From Vanessa cardui (taxonomy: Eukaryota > Arthropoda > Insecta > Lepidoptera > Nymphalidae): a stretch of 64,000 nt of DNA. The translations under genes and the position numbers were made by a program. The stretch covers positions 3,224,803-3,288,802 of the forward strand of contig NC_061129.1 in assembly GCF_905220365.1 (NCBI RefSeq). The letters are read 5' to 3'. This document shows, piece after piece, positions 20,505-30,700 of this stretch (within the stretch, counting starts at the first letter, position 1; each line of letters opens with the position of its first letter). The notes beneath the pieces are model-generated. The model was not told the origin of the DNA, searched no databases, and was given only the letters and a program-made list of their open reading frames with translations.

Positions 20505-22103
20505 TTTTTTTTTTTTTTGTGTATTGTGTATTGCTGTTGGCCCTACTGGCCTTCACAGCGTCACCTGACTTTCGGGCGAGAACTAATGTCCCCTGCCCTG
20601 AGGTTGAGCGCGGGGCTCTAAATTAAAACTAAATTAAAACTAAAGTTCGTCCTGAGGGTGTCTCCTATGAGATCGCACCTCGGCTCAGAACGAAATCGGT
20701 GGGGAGTGATTCTAACACTGAGTGAATTTACTGACGTCTCGGCCGCCTCCGAGACGTCGCATAACTGGGTCCTCGTTTCCGCCGGCGGAAACGCTGTGGG
20801 TGTGTGGTGTGTAGTGTGTTATTCCCTACAAATGGTTTGTTTGCGATAGTGAGGCTATCGTCTGTGTCGTTCAGGACGTGCATAGGTCGCCTGAGTCTAT
20901 TCGGAATATTACCTCTTCGAGAGGTGTATTGGCACGATTGAGCAATCAGCGGATTGCTGTGTTCTTTAGCTCTCTCAAAATACGCCGTCGATAGTATTTT
21001 GAGATGCTTCGCGATCGAATCGATGTCGAAGTCCTTATGGAGATCTACATTTCGGATGTACCACGGCGAGTCCGTGGCAATGCGGAGAAATCTATTTTGA
21101 ACGGTCTGCAATCTTTTGATTTGCGTCGCCTTGATATGAGCAAAGACAGGGCTCGCGTAGGTCATGATAGGACGAATGCAGGCTTTGTATAGTGTCGTCT
21201 TATTTCTAAGGGACATTTTACTCCGCCCGCATAACATCATATACAGTCTTCCTAGTACGAACGCTGCTTTGTTTCGGACTCTAGTTACGTGAGATTTGAA
21301 AGTTAGTCTACTGTCTAGGGTGACCCCCAGGTATTTCGCTTCCGGTTTCCACGGTATCGGTTTATTGAATATTTTAATGTCTCCCGGTTGGCCCTGATTC
21401 CATTTTATGTAACTGGGGTTTCTACTAAAGTGTACTGCTACACTTTTTTCCGGATTAACTTCGATTCTCCATTTCCTAAACCAGTTGCCTAGTGCGTTGG
21501 CTGCGGATTGGAGTCTCTTTGTGATGACCTTAGTCGAGGTTGAGGTCGTATAGAGTGCGGTGTCGTCCGCGAAGAGGGCTAGGTTGACCATTGGAGTGGC
21601 CTTCGGAATGTCGTTGGTGAATAAACAGTAAAGAATGGGAGATAGCGCGGAGCCCTGAGGGACTCCTGCCCTGATAGGGCGAGGTGAGGACAGGGTTCCT
21701 TCAACTCGGTAGCGGAAGGTGCGATTCGTCAAGTAGTCTCGTATGGTGAGCACGAGTCTGTCTGGCAGCCCTAGTAAGTGTAGTTTATATAATAAACCAT
21801 TGTGCCAGACTTTGTCGAATGCTTTCGCTACGTCGAAGAATAGAGCTCCTGTGGAGGTAGCTTTACTGTAGGCGAAGCCTTTTAATATGTCTTCCGTTAA
21901 GCGGTGGACCTGGTTGACGCACGAGTGTCCGGCTCTGAAGCCGAATTGCTCGTGTATCGTGATCTGTTTGGCCTGAACGATGGCCTTGATTCGCGCTAGT
22001 AGAATTCTCTCGTATATTTTTCCGAGAGTGCTCAATAGGCTGATGGGTCGGTAGCTCGTGGGCTGATTCCTAGGTTTCCCTGGTTTTGGGATCCCTATTA
22101 CTT
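20505..22103 (-). mobile_element. 5'-truncated non-LTR retrotransposon (Jockey-like LINE)
   Basis: Poly(A) on the - strand (T-run about 20505-20518), 3' UTR, then the RT frame reading out of the right edge. The 5' junction near 22103 abuts U5 snRNA sequence. No target duplication is visible: the left flank is Helitron-side sequence and the right flank is 5S/U5 cluster, so a deletion or rearrangement accompanied or followed insertion. Confidence 0.8.
20728..22103 (-). pseudogene. LINE reverse transcriptase, C-terminal half
   Basis: Open to the truncation point; first ATG at 22035 gives 435 codons. It contains the RT motifs YRPISLLS (upstream of that ATG), DVAKAFDKVWH, AGVPQGSALSP and the catalytic FADD at 155-158, followed by thumb and Jockey-type C-terminal region. 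The endonuclease and first RT motifs are lost by 5' truncation, as is usual for LINE copies, so it is not autonomous. No internal stop. Confidence 0.85.
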
Positions 22104-22177
22104 TTTACTAAAGAATTCCGTGGAGGGGAACACTCAAATGAGTCTAAGACATTTTTGACGGTCCTATTTCGGTAGGA
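22103..22177 (+). pseudogene. U5 snRNA 3' fragment at LINE junction
   Basis: Begins at TTTTACTAAAG inside loop I and continues through GTGGAGGGGAAC, Sm-like ACATTTTTGAC and hairpin TCCTATTTCGGTAGGA. There is an extra change (AAGAATTCC for AAGATTTCC). The 5' half was removed at the LINE boundary. Confidence 0.88.
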
Positions 22178-23431
22178 TTTATAATTCATTATACTTAATA
22201 TAACATAATTAAAAGATCTTTAAGTTGTAATGTGGACACGTACTAAAATGTATTGTGTGTTGTATTGTAAAGAAAGACATTACGCAAGAACTATTAGTAG
22301 TGTACGATACAGCAAATCCCTTGAAATATTTTAATCTAAGATGCAGCTTTAGATCTCCTTCAATATGATTAGACTTTATGTAAATAATCATGCTACACGT
22401 GTCGGCCCTATTGAAATATAGTCAAACATATCTGTGAGTCTTTATTGTAAAAATTGCATGGTAATGTTTATAGGTAACGTTTGAATCGGCTTATGCTAAC
22501 TATTTGTTGTGGTTGCCAACCGTTATGGGGACAGGCAACTTAGTTGTTTAGGGCACTTTCGTAATTTGTTCATTTCGGGCTTATAATTGTAAGAGTTGTA
22601 TTTTTTATGAAGTAAGATCTTTATTTTTTCGATGTCTGTTTCATTGGTTTTTGTGTGGTGATTTTACATACTACATTAAAAGTTTTTTGGAAAAGCACAT
22701 ATTAGTCACGGTTTAATCACATGTAGTATTTACCATAGTTAGTCTACATGATAGTCGCCTCGTCGTGACCAATTTATTTTTAATAATTGCAAAATGTTTC
22801 GATTTTGTTTTCATATTAAGTAAAATTGTAAATAGTATTTCTACTAATGTATAGTATAATTAATAAGATCTTTAAAACGGATTTTAGGGCATTTGTCAGG
22901 TAAGACATATCTGAATTATTAGTACAACAATGAGAGCGGTTAAAAGTTATTATGAGAAATCCAGAGCGCTTAGGTATTTCTAGAATTACACATAGTAATG
23001 TCTGCTTTAATATTTCTGTTCGAAAATATAATAGGCAACCTGTAAATATAAAGTTTATTTCTATGAAATACTTTTCTGTAGGGTGAGCATAAAAATAATA
23101 TTTTGTGGGAATTAAGATTTATTTTAATAATTCGTATGTAAATCAAGTTTGTTTTACTTGTACATTAAATATGAGGCATATTGTCAGTTGAGTGCTATAG
23201 AATCAAAAGGTAATAAGAATTAGCGATTTGATAAAGGAATTAATTTGAAAACTGTCGAAGGTTTTCTTACTCTAGCTGTACTTGAAGCCTTACATAAGAA
23301 ATTTCATGAAGGCCTTTACTGTCCAAAAAAGTTGACATTAGATTACGCGTTACACATTGTTTCCTTTATTACATCACGATGACAAGATTTTCAATTCAAA
23401 GCGTAAGTAAGTTGTGTTACCAATTATTAAT
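22178..23431. other. Spacer, complete 'CAACCGTTATGG / TGCTCACCCTAC' module
   Basis: Best reference copy of this module: GTCGGCCCTATTG (about 22400), GGTTGCCAACCGTTATGG with an inverted GGCAAC downstream (22510-22540), TTAGGGCAC (about 22549), TTTTTAATAATTGC (the unbroken Helitron target, about 22785), TTAGGGCATTTGTCAGG (about 22884), GTAGGGTGAGCAT (about 23080). The end passes into the U5-like relic. No gene recognised. Confidence 0.65.
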
Positions 23432-23537
23432 ATCTCTAGTTAATCTTCAAAACGTGTAAATCCTTCACCTTTCCCAACAGTTTTCCGCAGAGGAATCACT
23501 AAAATTTGCCACGACTCTTTTATTTTAAAAGTCCTAC
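23432..23537 (+). pseudogene. Decayed U5-like relic (type 1)
   Basis: ATCTCTAGTTAATCTTC start, TTCACCTTTCCCAACAG in place of loop I, and a GTCCTAC end as in U5. Upstream 23375-23400 keeps a weak match to the U5 promoter block (TTACATCACGATGAC). Inverted partner at 5117-5206. Confidence 0.65.
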
Positions 23538-23740
23538 TCATGCAAGATTGAAACAGGTAAACTCAATTTCGATAAATTAACAATATAATGAAATTGTATA
23601 GTTGTAGTATTTCGCTTATTTATCTCAACTTTTTTTGTGTGCGATGACCATACAATATTATTTTGTGAATATGAAAATTATTTCTTTTATTGAAAATGAC
23701 ACATATTTTAGAACTGTACATGAAATAAGATATGGCAATC

Positions 23741-23858
23741 GCCAACGTCCATACCACGTTGAATACACCGGTTCTCGTCCGATCACCGAAGTTAAGCAAC
23801 GTCGGGCGCGTTCAGTACTTGGATGGGTGACCGCCTGGGAACACCGCGTGCCGTTAGC
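23741..23858 (+). rRNA. 5S ribosomal RNA, copy 7
   Basis: Full length with G116A in helix I (ends CGTTAGC), C at 111. Followed by TTTTT. Corresponds by position to the truncated copy at 37959 in the duplicated block. Confidence 0.92.
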
Positions 23859-24422
23859 TTTTTGGTATTGCTGATATCTAATATTTATTATTACATTCAC
23901 ACCGTATATTTGTTACTTTAATCGATTGTGTTTCTTTTAGTACGACAGTCAATACTTGTTATCTATTATCAGAATTATTAGTTTGTTTTTAAAAATCTAT
24001 CCATCGAATGATTCTTGAAAAAATCTCCTTCTTTGAGTATATTTGTGTTATTTACATTAAAATCTCGATTTATTTGGGTGTTTCAATATGTGACACTGGT
24101 ACCTTTTATTACAGAATAAAAACAGTTACATTTTTTTGGTGAACTTTTAACTCTTACAACCTTATGCCCGAGCCCTACTCAACTTTAGGGCACATTCATA
24201 ATTTTATCATTTGATAAAATTCCTAAGAATTTCCCTCGCAAATGACGACGTTGACATTACTTTTTGTATTAAAATAAACCGTCGCGTCGACACCACCTAG
24301 TGTCTGGTTCATGCGTCACACGCCATAGATAGATGTCGCTTACCAAAAATTGAACAGTTCTGTATCACGGTGGTGGAATGATCAAATGTAATCATAAGTA
24401 TGCTTTGTATTGAGAGAAAGGT
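23859..24422. other. 5S-to-U5 spacer, reference copy
   Basis: 5S-downstream module, CTTTAGGGCACATTC motif at about 24188 followed by the near-palindrome TTTTATCATTTGATAAAATT, then the U5 promoter region. Nearly identical to 38022-38587. Confidence 0.7.
24353..24373 (+). promoter_or_regulatory. Putative U5 proximal sequence element (PSE), representative copy
   Basis: Consensus CAGTTCTACATCGCGATGG (here CAGTTCTGTATCACGGTGG). It sits at -70 to -50 from the U5 start here and at the same distance in the copies starting at 3495, 8306, 35812, 38588, 46368, 48047, 52940 and 61277. An AT-rich ATAAG-like stretch lies near -30. Insect snRNA genes use a PSEA near -60, so the position fits; identity as PSE is inference. 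Confidence 0.7.
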
Positions 24423-24535
24423 ATCTCTGGTTTCCCTTCAAAACGTATAAATCTTTCGCCTTTTACTAAAGATTTCCGTGGAGGGGAACACTCAAATGAG
24501 TCTTACATATTTTTGACAGTCCTACTTTGGTAGGA
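24423..24535 (+). ncRNA. U5 spliceosomal snRNA, copy 3
   Basis: Complete copy: loop I, Sm-like ATATTTTTGAC and hairpin TCCTAC-TTTG-GTAGGA. It shares CTTACATA with copies 3383 and 38588. Tail-to-tail with the 5S at 24861. Confidence 0.93.
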
Positions 24536-24860
24536 TTAATAAACAATGTAATAAGGTTTGAAATCTCTTTCTTTATCTTATATTACCATAAAATATAAGT
24601 ATTTCAACTATGCAATTACCTAAGTATTTATTATATTATGTTTTTATTCACTAAAAATATTTAAGAGTCATTGAAATGCAACCCGGAAGCTAACTAGATA
24701 TTAAAATTTTCCGTGGCCAGGCGGTAATGGATTAATACAAAATAATTATAAAATGTTATAGTAGATAACAAAGTTCTTAACTTAAAAAGACAAGCATATT
24801 AATCGAGTCATAGTAGTGGACACAGATGTGATATTAAATTTGAAGTAGTGACAGCAAAAA
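24536..24860. other. U5-to-5S spacer
   Basis: AT-rich, includes AATGCAACCCGGAAGC and TTTTCCGTGGCCAGGCGG. Nearly identical to 38701-39025. No gene. Confidence 0.65.
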
Positions 24861-24978
24861 GCCAACGGCACGCGGTGTTCCCAGGCGGTCACCCATCCAA
24901 GTACTGAACGCGCCCGACGTTGCTTAACTTCGGTGATCGGACGAGAACCGGTGTATTCAACGTGGTATGGACGTTGGC
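24861..24978 (-). rRNA. 5S ribosomal RNA, copy 8
   Basis: Exact consensus, C at 111, T5 terminator. Counterpart of 39026-39143. Confidence 0.96.
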
Positions 24979-25712
24979 ACTTGCTCAGTCATATTTAATG
25001 TATACTTTTAAATATTTAATTTTCGATGTATGAAAGTCAGTTTAAATTGCCATAAAAAAATATTTACGGTCACCGTTCATGAAAAAGCAATAGTGATAAT
25101 TTAGCGTGATAATGAAAACAAAAAATTTAATAATATTGTAATCACATTGAATAAAATGTCTAACCTACCTAAGTAGGACTTCTTCTACTGTGCCTTCTGA
25201 AGTATCTATACCAACCGAAATAAATCGAATACACGAACAAGCTACGTAATTTGAAATGCGATAAGTGTTGAGTTATCTACATACATGATACTGGAAATAA
25301 AACAGTACATTGTTACCATCAACGATTATGAGTGCAGTTAAATTTAGGGTACGTGAATAATTTTCTCATTTCCTACTAATAACTACATTCCCTATAATTT
25401 AGGTCTCGTCGTGTATTACTCGTTGCATTTTACAATAGTCAATGTTAGTATCCATATGCTAACATGGCGCTAATGTACAGTCGGGGTAAGAAGAGGTTCG
25501 ACACCTTAAGATCTATTATCGATATATATTATAGATAAAAAAAAGAGTTTTTCATGAATCATTAGATGTATACATTTTAAATACATACTAATAATTGTGA
25601 TATTAGGTAACAGGTATCGATTATCATACTAAAAGAAACATCATAATCGATAAAAGTAACAAATATACGATGTGATTTTAACAATAAATATAAAATATCA
25701 GCAATAGCAAAA
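24979..25712. other. Spacer between two minus-strand 5S genes
   Basis: Nearly identical to 39144-39877 and matches 2230-2946 inverted. The motif appears as TTAGGGTACGTG near 25341. No gene seen. Confidence 0.65.
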
Positions 25713-25830
25713 GCCAACGACACGCGGTGTTCCCAGGCGGTCACCCATCCAAGTACTGAACGCGCCCGACGTTGCTTAACTTCGGTGATCGGACGAGAAC
25801 CGGTGTATTCAACGTGGTATGGACGTTGGC
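25713..25830 (-). rRNA. 5S ribosomal RNA, copy 9
   Basis: Exact consensus with T at 111; T4 terminator. Counterpart of 39878-39995. Confidence 0.96.
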
Positions 25831-26061
25831 GATTAGTGTGTGATATTAAATGTACAGTTTAAATTATAATTTATTTTAAATGTGTGAAAATAAATTCAAA
25901 TTCCCAAAAAATAAACTGTATGGTCACCGTACGCAAGAAACAATACAGGTAAATAAGCGAAATAAGGAAAGTAAACAACTTCATAACATGTATTTATCGA
26001 ATAAATCTTTCATGTAGTAAATTTACTTACACTCAGTTATAACTGTGTCAATATTGCTTTA
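25831..26061. other. Spacer upstream of 5S copy 9
   Basis: AT-rich, with a GTATGGTCACCGTACG segment near 25918. Matches 39996-40226. No gene. Confidence 0.6.
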
Positions 26062-26167
26062 GTAGAACTTTTAAAAGAAACGAGTCTTGGGTCATTTGCA
26101 TGTACCTTGTGCAAAAACCTGTAGGAAAAGTTGAAAACTTTATACGTTTTGAAAATGAACTAAAGAT
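26062..26167 (-). pseudogene. Decayed U5-like relic (type 3)
   Basis: On the - strand ATCTTTAGTTCATTTTCAAA, ACGTATAAAGTTTTCAAC and a GTTCTAC end keep the U5 order, but loop I and Sm site are lost. Nearly identical to 40227-40332. Confidence 0.55.
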
Positions 26168-26974
26168 ATTAATAATAATTAACGCAGCTTACTTATTATG
26201 CTTTGAATTCAAAATCTTGTCATCGTAATGGAATAGAGGAAAGAACGCACAATAAAGGCCTTCATGCAATACCTTATGTAAGACTCCCAGGTACATTACA
26301 GCAACGGTAGAATATGGATAATAAAATTTATTATTATGAAATATTAGTCAAAACACAACTAGTAATAGACGACGGAACCTGGATTGTACGACGAAAGAAT
26401 TATAGGAACGTTTTTAATATTTCACGACGGGAAGTAAAGTATCGGGGACGAAGATATTATGAATTGAGAAAATTATACAGGTGCCCTTAATTTATTTGCG
26501 ATCATAATATAATTATTGAAAATTGGTAACTATGTACTGTTTTATTTCGAATATCATGTATTTAATATTAACAATATCCCAAATACACATTGAAACTAAA
26601 ATACTTAGTTCATTTTTAAAATTAATAATTATGATTGCAAAAAAATTTAGGGCACCTGCATAATTTTTCACATCTCATAATGTCTTCGTCCCCGATACTT
26701 TACTCCAAGTCGTGTAGTAAATGAATTATCTTTTGACAAAGATTTTATAAAAATAAATTTAAATTTCCCTATGCCCTCAGTTTCTTTAAGATCAAGGAAT
26801 CTTTCAGGCACCTTCCATTTCCATCGTCAGATTACCTCAGGGATATCATAGTATTGTCATTGATCGTTGACGAAGTGTGAAGTTCCAAATTAATCCGACG
26901 TTTGAAATGGGTAAAAAATATATTCTTTAAACGAAATATTTTTAAAAACGTACATTAAATATGACAAAGCCATC
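26168..26974. other. Spacer with a long imperfect inverted repeat
   Basis: Arms about 26421-26530 and 26612-26720 (about 105 bp each) carry TATCGGGGACGAAG and the GTGCCC/GGGCAC motif in opposite orientation. Then a TTAAATATGAC TATA-like stretch just before the 5S. Duplicated at 40333-41143. Confidence 0.65.
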
Positions 26975-27092
26975 GCCAACGTCCATACCACGTTGAAAAC
27001 ACCGGTTCTCGTCCGATCACCGAAGTTAAGCAACGTCGGGCGCGTTCAGTACTTGGATGGGTGACCGCCTGGGAACACCGCGTGTCGTTGGC
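26975..27092 (+). rRNA. 5S ribosomal RNA, copy 10
   Basis: Full length with T24A and T at 111. Followed by CCTTTTTGG as in copy 2. Counterpart of 41144-41261, which lacks T24A. Confidence 0.94.
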
Positions 27093-27737
27093 CCTTTTTG
27101 GTATTGCTGATATTGAAGATTTATAATTAAATTCACACCGTATACGTTTTACTTTTATCAGTTGTTATTGTTTCTTTAAGCAGGACAAACAATACTTATT
27201 ACCTTGTAACAGATGTTTTAGTTCAGCACCGGTAGCATTAAAAAGCAAATTATAATATTCGCAGTCCTCTGTACTCGAACGTTTAGGCCTTTTAAGATAG
27301 CGTGTTTAATAGTTCTTTTATTTGTTAAAAGATATTTTTAATGAATTTACATTTATATTTCATATTTAAGCGAAGCGAAACATTAATGTCATAACTAGTT
27401 ATACTAATGTTATAGATGCGAAACTTAGTCACTCCGTCTTGACGTGGCGTCTTTTACTGCAAACCACTTTATTGAATCTGAATAAGTTTTGCAGCAAGCT
27501 TGAACTCCGAAGAAGGACTCCATGGGCTTCTTTTTATTCCTAAAACCTGAGAACCGACTCCCTAACAACTCCCTACAACGCGAGCGGAAGTTATTACTAA
27601 GTTTGTAAACGATTTATAGGAAACAAAATTTGAAATAAAATGAGAAAATTATACAGGTGCCCTAAATTTAACGCAATCATAATTATTTATGGTTCGAATG
27701 AACTATTTTGTTTAAAATATCATGTTTGTGGGATATT
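27093..27737. other. Spacer with conserved block, up to LINE insertion
   Basis: Nearly identical to 41262-41905. Contains the conserved block (27418-27587, - orientation) and the motif GTGCCCTAAATTT near 27657. Ends GTGGGATATT, where the LINE inserted. Confidence 0.7.
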
Positions 27738-30700
27738 AAAGTGGTAGTGCCACGCTGTATACCTTCGGGTTACAGCCGAATGGGCCGGCACGCCCGGGGA
27801 AGTACCACTCTCTCACTTAAAATCGGCGTAAAGTGGTAGTTATGCTACCGCGTTTCGTCCGGTAAGTGAGAGTTCCGGAGGCCCAATCCCCCTCCCCCCC
27901 AAAACTTGATAGTTGTGCAGAATTTGGTTAAATTACCCCAGGAGGGTACCATCAGCGACAACGGTGGAGAATCCCTCTCTGGGCATCCATGCTCAGGACA
28001 TAAACCACCTGAGCTGGGATGCCCAGGCTGCCCTCCGAATTCTGGGGGGGGCAATTTTGCGCTCGCCACTGTTCGGGGCAAGCGGAGCAGGCATCATAAG
28101 GCAACCCCTACCACCCTCGCTGTGGACTTTTGCAACATAAGAGGACTCAACTCCAACCTCAACGCCGTTCACTACCATCTGGAAACGGCGAAGCCGGCCT
28201 TGCTCTTTCTAACCGAGACCCAGATATCTTCTCCTGCCGATACGACTTTTCTCTCGTACCCTGGGTACAAATTGGAACATTCCTTTATACCACGAGCTGG
28301 GGTATGCGTTTACGTCAGAGATGATATCTGTTCTCGACGCCTCGGCAGCCTTGAAGGACAGGACCTATCGATTATCTGGCTGCGTGTAGACTGCGATGAC
28401 CATCCGCGAATCTATGCGTGCCTTTATAGGTCCCATAGCGGTAATGCCGAAACCGACCGACTGGTTGAGCACGTCCAAATGGCTACAGATTCCGTGCTTC
28501 AGCAGATTCCATCCGCAGAGATCATTATTCTGGGTGACTTTAATGCTCACCACGCAGAATGGCTCGGCTCACGCACCACCGATCATGCGGGTGGATCTGT
28601 TCTGGACTTCGCTCTAGCATATGATCTGACACAACTGGTCAACTCGCCAACGCGAATACCGGATGTGGAGGATCATACACCTTCCCTGTTGGACCTTCTG
28701 CTGACTTCACATCCGGATGGCTATCAGGTTATCGTCGATCCCCCTCTGGGCTCGTCTGACCACTGTCTCGTCCGGAGTACAGTGCCGGTTGTGCGGTACT
28801 CACGGCCTCGCTTTGTTGGGTGCCGCCGAGTATGGCACTACAAGTCAGCAGATTGGGATGGGATGCGGTCTTTTTTTGCATCTTACCCATGGGGGCAGAT
28901 TTGTTTCTCGCCGGATGATCCGAACGCTGCTGCTGACTCTGTTGCCGATGTGGTGCTTCAGGGTATGGAACTATTCATTCCTTACTCTGCAGTACCCATC
29001 GGTGGCAAGTCCCAGCCTTGGTTTGGTCGCTTCTGCAAAACGGCATCACGCCGAAAGTGGGAACGCTATCAAACCTGGGCTAATGCATCTGCGTCTCGTG
29101 ATGTAAATACCAGCGCATTTAAAAAGGAATACAACTCTGCTTCTAGGTCCCTCAAAAACGTGATTGCTAGGGCGAAGACGGAGTACATTGGCAGAATTGG
29201 CGAGAGACTGGTGCGTCTCCCTTCAGGAACACGAGCGTTCTGGTCTCTCGCTAAGGCTGTCTTAGGGAATTTCTGTCAGCCATCTTTTCCATCTCTGCAC
29301 AGAGACGGTGAGTCATTGGCCCATACCGCGAAAGAGAAAGCTGATCTTTTAGGCTCTCTCTTCGCGTCGAACTCGACTCTGGATGACCAAGGAAAATCTC
29401 CACCAACAATTCCGCGATGTGATACCACGATGCCGGAGGTTAAATTCCGGCAAAGTGCAGTTCGACCCGATGGTATCCCTCCAATCGTGCTACGGACATG
29501 TGCTCCCGAGTTGGCACCGGTCTTAACGCGTCTTTTCCGGCAATCCTACACATTAGGCGTCGTCCCGAATTCCTGGAAGACAGCTTTGGTGCATCCGATC
29601 CCTAAAAAAGGCAACCGCTCAGACCCGTCCAATTATAGGCCTATAGCCATCACCCCCTTGCTCTCCAAGACAATGGAGTCCCTTATAAACTGCCAGCTCC
29701 TGCGGTATCTAGAGGAGAACCAGCTGATTAGCGACCGCCAGTACGGTTTCCGTCGGGGTCGGTCATCCGGTGATCTTCTAGTTTACCTTACTCACAGGTG
29801 GGCTGAAGCAGTTGAGAGCAAGGGGGAGGCATTAGCAGCCAGCTTGGACATAGCGAAGGCCTTCGATCGTGTATGGCACAAAGCGCTTCTTTCGAAGCTT
29901 CCTTCCTATGGGCTTCCCGGGAAATTATGCAATTGGATTACCAGCTTTTTGACAGATCGGAGCATCAAGGTCGTTGTCGACGGTGCATGCTCTGACTTAA
30001 AATTCGTCAATGCTGGTGTTCCACAAGGCTGCGTTCTATCACCCACTCTGTTTCTTCTGCATATCAATGATTTGTTGCAAATCGGGAACATTCATTGCTA
30101 TGCAGACGACAGTACCGTTGACACCTTATACACCGGCCGCGCTAATATTTCTCGGGAAAACGTCGAAGAGAACCGGAACAAACTTGTGTCTGAAATCGAG
30201 TCTTCATTAAACGAAGTCTCGAATTGGGGCCGGCAAAATCTAGTCCATTTCAACCCCAAAAAGACGCAAGTTTGCGCGTTAACCGCTAAAAAAACACCAT
30301 TTGTCGTATCTCCACGATTTGAGAACATTCCGATAGCCGCTACAGGTAGTATCGGAATACTTGGCGTTGATATTTCGAGCCTCGTTCAGTTCCGCGGTCA
30401 ATTGGAAGGCAAAGCCAAATTGGCTTCAAAAAAGCTGGGCGTGCTCAGCAAGGCGAGACAGTATTTCACGTCGGCCCATCGCCTTAAACTTTACAAGGCG
30501 CAAATTCGGCCTCACATGGAGTACTGCTCTCACCTCTGGGCGGGTGCTCCCCAGTACCAGCTCCTTCCATTTGACCGCATTCAACGTAGAGCGGCCCGAG
30601 TTATCGACGATCAAGCCCTTTCCGATCTCCTTGATCCTTTGGCTTTGCGTAGAGATGTTGGATCACTCTGCATCTTCTACCGAATTTTTCACGGGGAATG

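Larger units (their letters stand above)
9226..20505 (-). mobile_element. Helitron (rolling-circle transposon), split by a BEL/Pao insertion
   Basis: On the - strand the 3' end is CTAG (9226-9229) preceded by a GC hairpin (about 9237-9255) and followed by T, the standard Helitron terminus and A/T insertion site. Coding parts 17493-20117 and 9407-11934 give a HUH-type Rep followed by a Pif1-like helicase, the Helitron hallmark. The 5' end (TC…) was not identified; I place the right limit at the LINE poly(T) near 20505. The element is dead: it carries a 5.56-kb LTR element and two nonsense codons. Confidence 0.85.

Noticed and set aside
22510..22545. GGTTGCC…GGCAAC hairpin as an RNA gene
   Set aside because: The pairing is short, and diverged copies (52500, 61690) do not keep it, so it is described only as part of a spacer module.
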